Shown here: piece after piece, positions 55,820 to 64,000 of the stretch | Position numbering within the stretch: position 1 is the first letter of the stretch | Layout: every line of letters begins with the position of its first letter | From: an uncultured Formosa sp. | GTDB taxonomy: Bacteria > Bacteroidota > Bacteroidia > Flavobacteriales > Flavobacteriaceae | DNA length: 64,000 bases | Assembly: GCF_947500765.1 (NCBI RefSeq) | Contig: NZ_CANMTH010000012.1 | Coordinates: 48,659 to 112,658 of the forward strand | Direction: 5' to 3' | Position numbers and translations under genes: made by a program | The notes under the pieces: generated by a model | What the model saw: only the letters and a program-made list of their open reading frames with translations | The model's database searches: none | What the model was told of the DNA's origin: nothing

Positions 55820-57166
55820 ATGAAAAATATAAAAATATATACAATAATTGGAGTTATTCTTCTTAGTAGTGGTTTGTTTACAGCTTGCGATACTGAGTTC
55901 GAGAATCCAAATAATCCAACAGAAGATGTTGTTTTAGGAACAAAAGAAGGCCTTTTTGCTTTGGCTACAGGAATTAGACAATATTACTCTGTAACTGCGT
56001 TAAGACAAGTTATAGAGGCGCCAGGTATTACAACTAGAGAGTTAGGGGTTACCAATACCTTTCTAAATATTAATGAATTAGCTAAAGGAGGTGCTGAATT
56101 GCCATCTGAAAGTGGAGGAATTACAAATCCTTGGACATATCTTTTGAAAACTAAAGGAATGGCTGAATCATTAATTGAAGGCACAAATACAGTAGAACTT
56201 AATGCAGGTACGCGAAGTGGTTTATTGGCTTATGGGAATTTAATAAAAGCCATGTGTCTTGGGTCATTAATTGAAATGTTTGAACAGGTACCAATAGATA
56301 ATTCTGCAGATGGAGCAGCTGTATTTAGCGATAAAGCTACTGTATTGTCTGAGTGTATTCTATTATTAGAAGAGGCTAGAAATGAGTTGGCTTCAGAACC
56401 AATGTCTGATGATTTTGAAACAACAGTATTGTGGTCAGATATGAGTTTAGAGAAAACTATTAATGCGTTTTTATCTAGATATCAATTAATGGCTGGTAAT
56501 TATGCAGAGTCAATAATATCTGCAGATGCAGTCTTAAATTCTAGCGACACGACAAACTCTATGTGGATATACGATGCTAATAATGAAAACCCTATTTGGA
56601 ATAGAACAGTTAATTCTGCCGATTTAAATCCGCAATCAAATTTTGGATTAACAGGAGATTATATTCCAGAAGAAGAAGATGGTAGAATAGATTTTTATTT
56701 AGGTGCAGATGCTGGGTTTGCAAATGAAGATGCTGGTGGACAAGCGCTTAGTGAGATGCTTGGTTTTTTCGATTCTAGTACAGCTCCAATTCCAATTTAT
56801 CTTCCTGGAGAAATGATGCTTAATAAAGCAGAAGCATATGCTCGATTAAATCAATTAGATAATGCAGTAACTCAATTAAACCTTGTAAGACAAAAAACAA
56901 ACGATCCTTTAGGTGTAAATGCAAATCTTCCGGCCTGGTCTGGAGATGAGTCTAATGCTGATGCTATTCTAGAAGAAATATATATAAATAGAAGTGTTGA
57001 GTTATTTCTTACAGGATTAAGGTTTGGAGATAGTAAAAGATTTCATCCAGATTTTGATGTGCCTTTAGAAGCAAATACAACAAATGAAAGAAATAGAAAT
57101 TATTACCCTTATCCAAGTACAGAAAGAGAAAATAACCCTAATACCCCTGCAGACCCTACTATATAA
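55820..57166 (+). CDS. SusD-family lipoprotein of the MurNAc locus
   Basis: 448 aa. Lipobox GLFTAC puts the lipidated Cys at residue 23. The N-terminal ENPNNPTEDVV is a typical SusD opening, the middle has helical segments, and the end has RSVELFLTGLRFGDSKRFH with an Asn/Pro-rich tail as in many SusD proteins. It caps the SusC barrel and binds the substrate at the surface. A strong hairpin (57205-57230) follows and may separate expression levels of the transporter pair and the enzymes. Confidence 0.9.
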   Translation: MKNIKIYTIIGVILLSSGLFTACDTEFENPNNPTEDVVLGTKEGLFALATGIRQYYSVTALRQVIEAPGITTRELGVTNTFLNINELAKGGAELPSESGGITNPWTYLLKTKGMAESLIEGTNTVELNAGTRSGLLAYGNLIKAMCLGSLIEMFEQVPIDNSADGAAVFSDKATVLSECILLLEEARNELASEPMSDDFETTVLWSDMSLEKTINAFLSRYQLMAGNYAESIISADAVLNSSDTTNSMWIYDANNENPIWNRTVNSADLNPQSNFGLTGDYIPEEEDGRIDFYLGADAGFANEDAGGQALSEMLGFFDSSTAPIPIYLPGEMMLNKAEAYARLNQLDNAVTQLNLVRQKTNDPLGVNANLPAWSGDESNADAILEEIYINRSVELFLTGLRFGDSKRFHPDFDVPLEANTTNERNRNYYPYPSTERENNPNTPADPTI

Positions 57167-57204
57167 AAGAGTAAAGTTTGATTTTTTTATTTAGTTAATT
57201 TTAT

Positions 57205-57230
57205 AAAGGGTAACAAGAGTGTTGCCCTTT
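57205..57230 (+). terminator. hairpin between susD and namZ (attenuator-like)
   Basis: AAAGGGTAAC (57205-57214) pairs with GTTGCCCTTT (57221-57230) with one G-U pair and a 6-nt loop. The T-run after it is weak, so partial termination or mRNA protection is more likely than a full stop. Confidence 0.6.
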
Positions 57231-57278
57231 GTAGAATTAAAAAAGATACAAGCATATTATATAATTTAAATAATTATT

Positions 57279-58463
57279 ATGAAAGTACAAACAGGTTTAG
57301 ATGTATTGTTAAATGATAAGAAACTTCAAGAAACATTTAAGGGGAATATTGCTTTACTTTGCCATAATGCCTCTATAGATTCAACATATACTCATGCTGC
57401 ATTAGGTTTTAAAATAGCATTCCAAGAACGGTTTGTTAAATTATTTGGACCACAGCATGGTTTTTCTACAGATGTGCAAGATAATATGGTAGAAACGGAT
57501 CATGTTATTCATCCTTTTTTTAAAATACCAGTGTATTCTTTGTATTCAGAAACACGCATTCCTACAGATGAGATGCTTCAAGGTGTAGATCATTTATTTG
57601 TAGACTTGCAAGATGTAGGCTGCCGAGTATATACTTACATTTATACCTTAACATATTTATTAGAAAAGTGTGCTTCAAAACCAATAGAAATTATTGTGTT
57701 AGATCGTCCAAATCCAATAAATGGTATCGATATAGAAGGTAATATACTCGATTTAGATTTTGAATCTTTTGTAGGAAGGCACCCTATACCAATGCGTCAT
57801 GGTATGACAATTGGAGAAGTTGCTTTAATGCATCAAAAATTTTGGGTTAAAGAGAAAGCAAATTTAAAAGTTATAAAAATGCTTAATTGGGATAGGAATA
57901 TGTTTTATGAAGATACCCAACTACCCTGGTTATTACCGTCTCCTAACTTGGCAAGAATAGAAAGTTCTTATACGTTTCCTGCAACTGTTTTGTTTGAAGG
58001 GACAACTTTAAGTGAAGGTCGTGGTACTACACAATCTTTAGAGGTTGTTGGTCATCCAAAAATAGAACCTTTTTCGTTCTATGAGAATGTGCTTTCTGAA
58101 GCTATGAAACAATCAAAATTAGAAGGTTTCAAATACAGGCCAATTACGTTTTTGCCTACGTTTCAAAAACAAGGTGGTAAGGTTTGTGGCGGTATTCAAA
58201 TTCATGTTACAAATAAATCTATTTATAAGCCTTGGCGTGCAGGGCAGTTATTAATGAGAGAGTTGTATCATTATTTAGGAGATAATTTTGATTGGAAGCT
58301 ACCGCCTTATGAATATAATTATAATCAACATCCGATAGATCTTATTAACGGTACAGATAAATTGAGACATTGGGTGGTTAACAATAGCTCTATTGAAGCT
58401 TTAGATGCTTTTGAAGACTTAAAAATATATAAAAAGCAACTACACGATATTAAGATTTATTAA
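57279..58463 (+). CDS. namZ: NamZ exo-beta-N-acetylmuramidase (DUF1343), no signal peptide
   Basis: 394 aa covering the full DUF1343/GH171 fold: LFGPQHGFSTDVQDN near residue 68, DLQDVGCRVYTYIYT near 112, VLDRPNPING near 145 and TLSEGRGTTQSLEVVG near 245. NamZ releases MurNAc from non-reducing ends of peptidoglycan chains or MurNAc-GlcNAc. Most relatives are exported. This one begins MKVQTGLDVLLNDKK, directly in the mature domain, and an in-frame stop lies 10 bp upstream, so export is not expected. That suggests cleavage of imported disaccharide in the cytoplasm. It is followed by a symporter gene 64 bp later. Confidence 0.9.
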   Translation: MKVQTGLDVLLNDKKLQETFKGNIALLCHNASIDSTYTHAALGFKIAFQERFVKLFGPQHGFSTDVQDNMVETDHVIHPFFKIPVYSLYSETRIPTDEMLQGVDHLFVDLQDVGCRVYTYIYTLTYLLEKCASKPIEIIVLDRPNPINGIDIEGNILDLDFESFVGRHPIPMRHGMTIGEVALMHQKFWVKEKANLKVIKMLNWDRNMFYEDTQLPWLLPSPNLARIESSYTFPATVLFEGTTLSEGRGTTQSLEVVGHPKIEPFSFYENVLSEAMKQSKLEGFKYRPITFLPTFQKQGGKVCGGIQIHVTNKSIYKPWRAGQLLMRELYHYLGDNFDWKLPPYEYNYNQHPIDLINGTDKLRHWVVNNSSIEALDAFEDLKIYKKQLHDIKIY

Positions 58464-58527
58464 TGAAGTCTTTTCTCTTAATCTTAAAAAAGTAAGCTAG
58501 GATAATTATTTTAATCAAATTATATAC

Positions 58528-59988
58528 ATGAGCGCAACACTTATCTTAATAATTATAGCAGCGTATTTTGGAGTATTACTTCTAATATCTCATGTGGTTT
58601 CAAAAAATACAAGCGACGATTCTTTTTATACTGGAGATCGTAAATCGCCTTGGCAAGTCGTTGCTTTTGGAATGATTGGTGCCGTGCTGTCAGGAGTTAC
58701 TTTTGTATCTATTCCGGGTATGGTTGGAACCAATTACTTTTACTATTTACAATTCGTTTTTGGTAATGTAGTTGGGTATGTGTTTATAACGTATGTGCTT
58801 GTACCAATTTATTACGATTTAAAATTAGTTTCAATATACACGTATTTAGAATCGCGTTTCGGAATTAAATCTTATAAAACAGGATCACTTTTTTTTCTAA
58901 TATCACAATCTTTTGGTGCAGCACTTAGACTTTTATTAGCTGCAAAAATTTTACAATATGCGGTTTTTGATGCCTTTCATATTCCATTTTTTGTAACTGT
59001 ACTTATTATACTGGTTCTTATTTGGCTTTACACACATAAATCTGGAATTAAAACTATTGTTTGGACAGATACGTTGCAAACATTTTTCTTATTACTCTCT
59101 GTAGGTATTACTATATATGTGGTTAAAAGTGCTTTAAATTTAAGTCTTTCAGAAACAACTTCTGCAGTGATTAATCATGAGTATTTTAAAGTTTTTAACT
59201 GGGATTTTAATTCAGGAAGCAACTTTTTTAAACAGTTTATTTCAGGAGTTTTAATAGCTGTAGCCATGGTTGGTTTAGATCAAAACATGATGCAGAAAAC
59301 ACTAACGTGTAAAAATAAAAAAGAAGCTCAACGTAATATTTTAACCTTTAGTTTGGTGCTGGCAGTAACTCAATTTCTGTTTTTAGGATTGGGTGTTATG
59401 CTGTATATGTATGCAGAAAAATTTGGAATACAATTAGACGTAGAAAACGGAAAATTTATAAATACAGATACCTTATTTCCAATGTTGTCTTTAAATCATT
59501 TTGGAACAATTGCAAGCTTAAGTTTTATTTTAGGAATTACGGCAGCATCGTTTTCAAGTGCAGATTCTGCTCTAACAGCCCTAACAACATCATTTACATA
59601 CGATTTTATGGATGTTCAACATAAAAATTCAAAAGAAAAAAAGGCTATAAAAAATCTGGTGCTATTAGGTTTTTCTGTAGTCATTTTTACAATTATTATG
59701 GTGTTTTCACAAAGTAAAGGCAATGTAATTTCACTCATATTTAAAGTTGCAGGATATACCTATGGTCCGTTATTAGGACTGTATATGTTTGGAATTTTTA
59801 CTAAAATCAAGATAAAAGATGCAGCAGTACCATTTATATGTATTGCTATGCCTATCGTAACCTATCTTTTAAATCACTATTTTATTCTTTGGTTTGATTT
59901 CGATTTTGGGTTCATGAACATATTTGTTAATGCTTTTTTAACGGTTATATGTTTAATCCTTTATCGTGATAAAAAAAATATAAATTAA
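58528..59988 (+). CDS. sodium:solute symporter (SSS family)
   Basis: 486 aa with about 13 transmembrane helices. GDRKSPWQVVAFGMIGAVLS is the typical start of the SSS core, and GITAASFSSADSALTALTTSF matches the Na-binding helix region. In Tannerella a transporter next to murK-murQ (MurT) takes up MurNAc. By analogy this symporter is a candidate carrier of MurNAc or MurNAc-GlcNAc across the inner membrane. It sits 8 bp before murQ. Confidence 0.9.
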   Translation: MSATLILIIIAAYFGVLLLISHVVSKNTSDDSFYTGDRKSPWQVVAFGMIGAVLSGVTFVSIPGMVGTNYFYYLQFVFGNVVGYVFITYVLVPIYYDLKLVSIYTYLESRFGIKSYKTGSLFFLISQSFGAALRLLLAAKILQYAVFDAFHIPFFVTVLIILVLIWLYTHKSGIKTIVWTDTLQTFFLLLSVGITIYVVKSALNLSLSETTSAVINHEYFKVFNWDFNSGSNFFKQFISGVLIAVAMVGLDQNMMQKTLTCKNKKEAQRNILTFSLVLAVTQFLFLGLGVMLYMYAEKFGIQLDVENGKFINTDTLFPMLSLNHFGTIASLSFILGITAASFSSADSALTALTTSFTYDFMDVQHKNSKEKKAIKNLVLLGFSVVIFTIIMVFSQSKGNVISLIFKVAGYTYGPLLGLYMFGIFTKIKIKDAAVPFICIAMPIVTYLLNHYFILWFDFDFGFMNIFVNAFLTVICLILYRDKKNIN

Positions 59989-59996
59989 ATTGAAAA

Positions 59997-60830
59997 ATGC
60001 TGAAAATGAAAAATAAACTAACTACAGAACAAGCATCAGACTATAATAATTTGGAAAAAATGAGCACTAACGAGTTGCTTACAAATATGAATGCTGAAGA
60101 TAAAACAGTGCCCTATGCTTTAGAAAAAGCGGTGCCTTCTATTGAGAAATTAGTAGATGTTATTTATGATAAAATGAAAGCAGGAGGCAGACTGTTCTAT
60201 ATCGGGGCAGGAACAAGCGGACGATTGGGCGTGTTAGATGCATCAGAATGCCCGCCAACTTATGGGGTTTCAGACGACTGGGTTATTGGGCTAATTGCAG
60301 GAGGCGATTTTGCACTTAGAAAAGCAGTAGAAAATGCTGAAGACGATACCGATTTAGCCTGGAACGATTTGAAAAAATATAATATTAATCAGAATGATGT
60401 ACTTGTAGGTATCGCGGCTTCTGGAACCACGCCATATGTTATTGGTGGCGTAGAAAAAGCGAAAGCAAATAATATTATTACAGGTTGTGTTACCTGTAAT
60501 CAAGATTCTCCATTGTCATTAAAAGTAGACTATCCTATAGAGTTGGTTGTAGGGCCAGAGTTCGTTACTGGCAGTACTAGAATGAAAGCTGGAACTGCAC
60601 AGAAATTAGCGTTAAATATGATTTCCACAACGGTAATGATAAAGCTAGGTCGGGTTAAAGGGAATAAGATGGTGAATATGCAATTGTCTAATAAAAAATT
60701 AGTGAATAGAGGTGTTAAAATGATTGTAGATGAGTTGAATATCGATGAAAAACTAGCTAAAAAATTATTGATTGAATATAAAAGCGTTAAAGATACGCTT
60801 GATTTTTATAAATCAACATACGTTAAATAA
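59997..60830 (+). CDS. murQ: N-acetylmuramic acid 6-phosphate etherase
   Basis: 277 aa SIS-domain protein. The hallmark RLFYIGAGTSGRLGVLDASE and CPPTYG near residues 62-85 and FVTGSTRMKAGTAQKLALNM near residue 193 are intact, as is the AENAEDD-type acidic segment. It removes D-lactate from MurNAc-6-phosphate to give GlcNAc-6-phosphate in the cytoplasm. Its substrate needs a MurNAc kinase that is not in the window. Alternative start at 60006. Directly follows the symporter. Confidence 0.97.
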   Translation: MLKMKNKLTTEQASDYNNLEKMSTNELLTNMNAEDKTVPYALEKAVPSIEKLVDVIYDKMKAGGRLFYIGAGTSGRLGVLDASECPPTYGVSDDWVIGLIAGGDFALRKAVENAEDDTDLAWNDLKKYNINQNDVLVGIAASGTTPYVIGGVEKAKANNIITGCVTCNQDSPLSLKVDYPIELVVGPEFVTGSTRMKAGTAQKLALNMISTTVMIKLGRVKGNKMVNMQLSNKKLVNRGVKMIVDELNIDEKLAKKLLIEYKSVKDTLDFYKSTYVK

Positions 60831-60868
60831 GTTCTGTGTAAATTGTACAGAAGTAAAACTAAATTTTA

Positions 60869-63784
60869 ATGAAAAAGTTAATTATTGTTAGTGTCTTTTT
60901 AGTGTGTGTGTCAACTTACGCGCAACAACATAAGCCACTACAAACTCAAAACACAGAGCATCAAAAAAAGTGGGTAGATAGTGTTTTTAAAACGCTTACA
61001 CTAGATCAGAAAATCGGTCAGCTTTTTATGATTCAAGCTTACTCAAATAGAGACGAAAAGCAAACTAATTTTATCAAAAAAATGATAAAAGAGTATCAAA
61101 TTGGCGGACTTATTTTTATGCAAGGTACTCCCGAAAAACAGGTAAAACTTACCAACCTATATCAGTCTAAATCTAAGATTCCTTTATTAATTGGATTCGA
61201 TGGTGAATGGGGCTTGGATATGCGATTAAAAAACACATTCCGTTATCCTTGGAATATGACTTTAGGAGCCGTACAAAATAACATGTTAATAGAAGAGTTT
61301 GGGAAGCAATTAGGAGTACATTGTAAACGTGTTGGTATCCATATTAATTTTGCTCCCGTTGTCGATATTAATACAAATCCAGAAAATCCTATTATTGGAA
61401 ATCGTTCTTTTGGAGAGAATAAATATAATGTTACCGAAAAAGCAATAGCGTTTACTAAAGGTATGCAAAGTATGGGCGTACTAGCAAATGCAAAACATTT
61501 TCCAGGTCATGGAGACACCTCTACAGACTCTCATAAAACCTTACCTTATTTAGATTTTAGTTTAGATCGTTTAGATTCTATTGAATTGTATCCTTACAAA
61601 AAGTTATTTAAAACAGACTTAGCAAGTGTTATGATTGCACATTTAAATGTGCCTGCCCTAGAGCCTAAAGCAGGTGTGCCAACATCTGTTTCATACAATG
61701 TAGTGACTAGGCTTTTAAAAGAAAAAATGAATTTTAAAGGTTTGATTTTTACAGATGCTTTAAATATGAAAGGTGCTGCAAACTATGCACAACCAGGAGA
61801 TATTGATTTGGCTGCATTTGTAGCTGGTAACGACATGTTGCTTATTCCAGAAGACGTAAAAGCTGCTGTTTTTAAACTGAAACAAGCATTAAAAACAAAT
61901 GTTATTACTGAAGCTCGTTTAGATGAATCTGTTTATAAAATATTAAACGCTAAATACTGGGCTGGACTGAATCATTTTACTCCAATTAAAGAAGTCGATA
62001 TCAAAGAAGATATTATTACTCCAAGAGATGAGGTGTTGTACAGATCTTTAATGAAAGAAGCCGTAACGCTTGTACAAAATAACGATGCAACACTTCCTAT
62101 TCAAAATTTGGCAGAGTCTAAAATTGCTTATGTAAAATTAGGAGATTCAGATAATTTTAACTTTACAAATACATTAAAAAAATATACAGAAGTAGATGTT
62201 GTTTCAGATGAAAATCTTTCAAGTTTACTTAAAAAATTAGAGGCTTATAATACTGTTATTGTTGGTTTTCATAAATCGAATGATACCCCATGGAAAAGTT
62301 ATAAAATGTCTAGTGAAGAATTGACTTGGTTGCAAGAAATTTCAAAAACAAATAAAGTGATATTAGATGTTTTTGCAAGTCCGTATACGCTATTAAAGAT
62401 TTCAGATTTTTCTAATATAGATGCTGTTATGGTGTCTTACCAAAATAGTGAAATATCACAAGAAATTTCTGCACAAATGATTTTTGGAGCATTAGAAATT
62501 AAGGGGAAATTACCCGTTTCTATAAACAATACGTTTTCAGAAGGAACAGGCATAACAACACCAAATTTATTAAGACTTTCATACGCAATTCCAGAAGAAG
62601 TTGATATGGATAGTAAAAGGCTTTCTAAAATAGATTCTATTACAAAAATAGTTGTAGATTCTACCATAGCTCCTGGCGGACAAGTATTAGTTGCTAGATA
62701 TGGAAAAGTCATTTATCATAAAAGTTTTGGGTATCAGACTTATAATAAAAAGCAAGAAGTGAAAGTTACAGACCTTTACGATTTAGCTTCACTAACTAAA
62801 ATACTAGGTGGTCTTCCTATGATTATGAAAAGTGAAGAGCTTGGCCTTCTAAATATAGATAATACACTTGGCGAACTCTTACCTTATTTAAAAGGTTCTA
62901 ATAAAGATACCATTACATTAAAAGAAGCACTGTCTCATAATGCGAAAATTAAACCTTGGATTCCGTATTATTTAGAAACTATTGATACTGTAACTAAGAT
63001 TCCTTTTAGTAAATATTATAGTAAAACTAAGACCCCAGATTTTTCGATTAAAGTAGCCGAAGGTTTATACCTAATTAGTTCGTACACAGATTCTATTTAT
63101 AAAAAAATAGCCGAAGCACCACAGGAAATTAAAGGAGGTTATAAGTATAGTGGTTTGCTATTTTATTTATTCAAAAAGTATATAAAAAATACTTATGGGG
63201 AAGATATGGATGTGTTAAATAATCAGGAATTTTATAAGCCTCTAGGAGCAAATACGTTAACGTATAACCCGTTAAATAAATTTGATGTATCTAAAATTGC
63301 ACCTACAGAAAATGATGATTATTTCAGGGGACAATTACTTCAAGGTTATGTTCACGATATGGGTGCTGCCATGATGAATGGTGTAAGTGGTAATGCTGGT
63401 TTGTTTAGTAATTCTAACGATGTTGCTAAGATGATGCAAATGTATTTGCAAGACGGATATTATGGTGGTAAACGTTATTATGAATCGAAAACCGTACATA
63501 AATTTAATCATAGGTATTTCGAAAAAGATAGTGTGAGAAGAGGTCTTGGTTTCGATAAGCCTCAGCTAGATCCTGAAGTATTTGCAAGTAGTAAATATGC
63601 TTCTGAAAATAGTTTTGGTCATTCAGGCTTTACAGGAACTTTTGCATGGGCAGATCCTGATACTGGTATATTATATGTCTTTTTATCGAATAGAGTATAT
63701 CCAACAATGGTAAATAATAAGATTGGAGAGCAAAATATAAGAACAAATATTCTTGATATTATTTATGAAGCTATAAAAGAATAA
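60869..63784 (+). CDS. NagZ (GH3) fused to a beta-lactamase/AmiE-family hydrolase
   Basis: 971 aa, exported (signal peptide about 1-18, TYAQ). Residues ~40-380 are a GH3 NagZ domain: the Asp220/His222 general acid-base dyad lies in KHFPGHGDTSTDSH (residues 209-222) and the nucleophile Asp296 in FTDALNMKG. A GH3 C-terminal domain follows (~385-570). Residues ~575-970 are a serine hydrolase of the beta-lactamase/penicillin-binding family with Ser641-x-x-Lys644 (SLTK), a YSG motif and HSG in FGHSGFTGT. B. subtilis encodes NagZ and the beta-lactamase-fold amidase AmiE as neighbours, so I infer GlcNAc removal plus peptide cleavage in one protein. Confidence 0.92.
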   Translation: MKKLIIVSVFLVCVSTYAQQHKPLQTQNTEHQKKWVDSVFKTLTLDQKIGQLFMIQAYSNRDEKQTNFIKKMIKEYQIGGLIFMQGTPEKQVKLTNLYQSKSKIPLLIGFDGEWGLDMRLKNTFRYPWNMTLGAVQNNMLIEEFGKQLGVHCKRVGIHINFAPVVDINTNPENPIIGNRSFGENKYNVTEKAIAFTKGMQSMGVLANAKHFPGHGDTSTDSHKTLPYLDFSLDRLDSIELYPYKKLFKTDLASVMIAHLNVPALEPKAGVPTSVSYNVVTRLLKEKMNFKGLIFTDALNMKGAANYAQPGDIDLAAFVAGNDMLLIPEDVKAAVFKLKQALKTNVITEARLDESVYKILNAKYWAGLNHFTPIKEVDIKEDIITPRDEVLYRSLMKEAVTLVQNNDATLPIQNLAESKIAYVKLGDSDNFNFTNTLKKYTEVDVVSDENLSSLLKKLEAYNTVIVGFHKSNDTPWKSYKMSSEELTWLQEISKTNKVILDVFASPYTLLKISDFSNIDAVMVSYQNSEISQEISAQMIFGALEIKGKLPVSINNTFSEGTGITTPNLLRLSYAIPEEVDMDSKRLSKIDSITKIVVDSTIAPGGQVLVARYGKVIYHKSFGYQTYNKKQEVKVTDLYDLASLTKILGGLPMIMKSEELGLLNIDNTLGELLPYLKGSNKDTITLKEALSHNAKIKPWIPYYLETIDTVTKIPFSKYYSKTKTPDFSIKVAEGLYLISSYTDSIYKKIAEAPQEIKGGYKYSGLLFYLFKKYIKNTYGEDMDVLNNQEFYKPLGANTLTYNPLNKFDVSKIAPTENDDYFRGQLLQGYVHDMGAAMMNGVSGNAGLFSNSNDVAKMMQMYLQDGYYGGKRYYESKTVHKFNHRYFEKDSVRRGLGFDKPQLDPEVFASSKYASENSFGHSGFTGTFAWADPDTGILYVFLSNRVYPTMVNNKIGEQNIRTNILDIIYEAIKE

Positions 63785-63848
63785 TATTCATAGATTCAAT
63801 AGGAAAGCATTTTAAAAGGAAATAAATAATCAATCAAAAAAAAACATC

Positions 63849-64000
63849 ATGCTAAAAAGTAGTATAGACAAAGCCACAGGATTTGAAAAGCGGTTCGAGA
63901 ACATCGGAACGGTAGTATATGAAGATTCTATTTCAGGGTCGAAAGCTGTAGCAAAAGAAATAGCCGACTTAATTAAGGTTAAAGCATCCCAAAAACAACC
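63849..64000 (+). CDS. nagB: glucosamine-6-phosphate deaminase NagB, truncated by window edge
   Basis: Only the first 50 residues are in the window. MLKSSIDKATGFEKRFENIG and the VVYEDSISGSKAVAKEIADL stretch match the start of the long Bacteroidota NagB. The enzyme converts GlcN-6-phosphate to fructose-6-phosphate, the end of the pathway from MurNAc and GlcNAc. It lies 64 bp after the NagZ fusion on the same strand. The call rests on the N-terminus only. Confidence 0.8.
   Translation, partial: MLKSSIDKATGFEKRFENIGTVVYEDSISGSKAVAKEIADLIKVKASQKQ

Noticed and set aside
1-64000. CRISPR array, prophage or integrative element
   Set aside because: No regularly spaced repeats, integrase, phage structural genes or attachment-site pairs were seen.

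Overview
The window is chromosomal DNA from a member of the Bacteroidota, almost certainly a marine-type Flavobacteriaceae. The evidence is visibly AT-rich sequence, two SusC/SusD pairs, two metalloproteases with type IX secretion (T9SS) C-terminal sorting domains, TAnnTTTG promoter boxes, weak ribosome binding sites and flavobacterial gene families throughout. I cannot name the genus. I see no insertion sequence, prophage, integrase or CRISPR array.

Layout. (1) 1-10.4 kb is a small polymer-utilisation locus: a secreted alpha/beta hydrolase, a TPR/LuxR-type membrane regulator, a SusC/SusD pair, a lipoprotein sulfatase and an apparently exported Asp/Glu-family racemase. A ~100 bp sequence is duplicated upstream of the hydrolase and of susC, which suggests shared control. 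(2) 10.4-34.4 kb is mostly housekeeping: a TlpA-like thioredoxin, Mfd, a TerB-like protein, fructose-bisphosphatase, a GNAT protein, aspartate kinase, a PlsC+GNAT aminolipid synthase candidate, an AsmA-family protein, a hydroxyacid dehydrogenase, MgtE, RsmA, a DUF4286 protein, a RbsD/FucU-type mutarotase, a TPR protein, SerS, an HTTM protein and RibF. Between SerS and the TPR gene is a non-coding stretch with a promoter-like box and a strong terminator, a candidate small RNA. (3) 34.5-40.1 kb holds two convergent T9SS metalloproteases. (4) 40.2-42.7 kb holds pth, rplY, prs and tRNA-Leu(CAA). (5) 43.4-46.9 kb holds a cobalamin riboswitch in front of nrdB-nrdA. The ATP-cone is fused to the small subunit NrdB and is absent from NrdA. 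(6) 47-50.4 kb holds an AEC-type permease with a Tat-exported PLP aminotransferase, and a DUF6515-like secreted protein.

(7) 50.6-64 kb is the most coherent system: a peptidoglycan amino-sugar (MurNAc/GlcNAc) utilisation locus. A divergent DeoR-type regulator faces an operon of HGSNAT/NagX-like acetyltransferase, SusC, SusD, NamZ (DUF1343), sodium:solute symporter, MurQ, a NagZ(GH3)+beta-lactamase-family fusion, and NagB, which is cut by the window edge. This resembles the Bacillus subtilis murQ-murR-murP-amiE-nagZ-namZ cluster rebuilt with Bacteroidota parts: SusCD for outer-membrane uptake, a symporter in place of the PTS, and NagZ and AmiE-like domains in one polypeptide. NamZ has no signal peptide. 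No MurNAc kinase is inside the window, so one is expected just beyond the right edge. A palindrome in the divergent promoter region is a good candidate for the DeoR operator.
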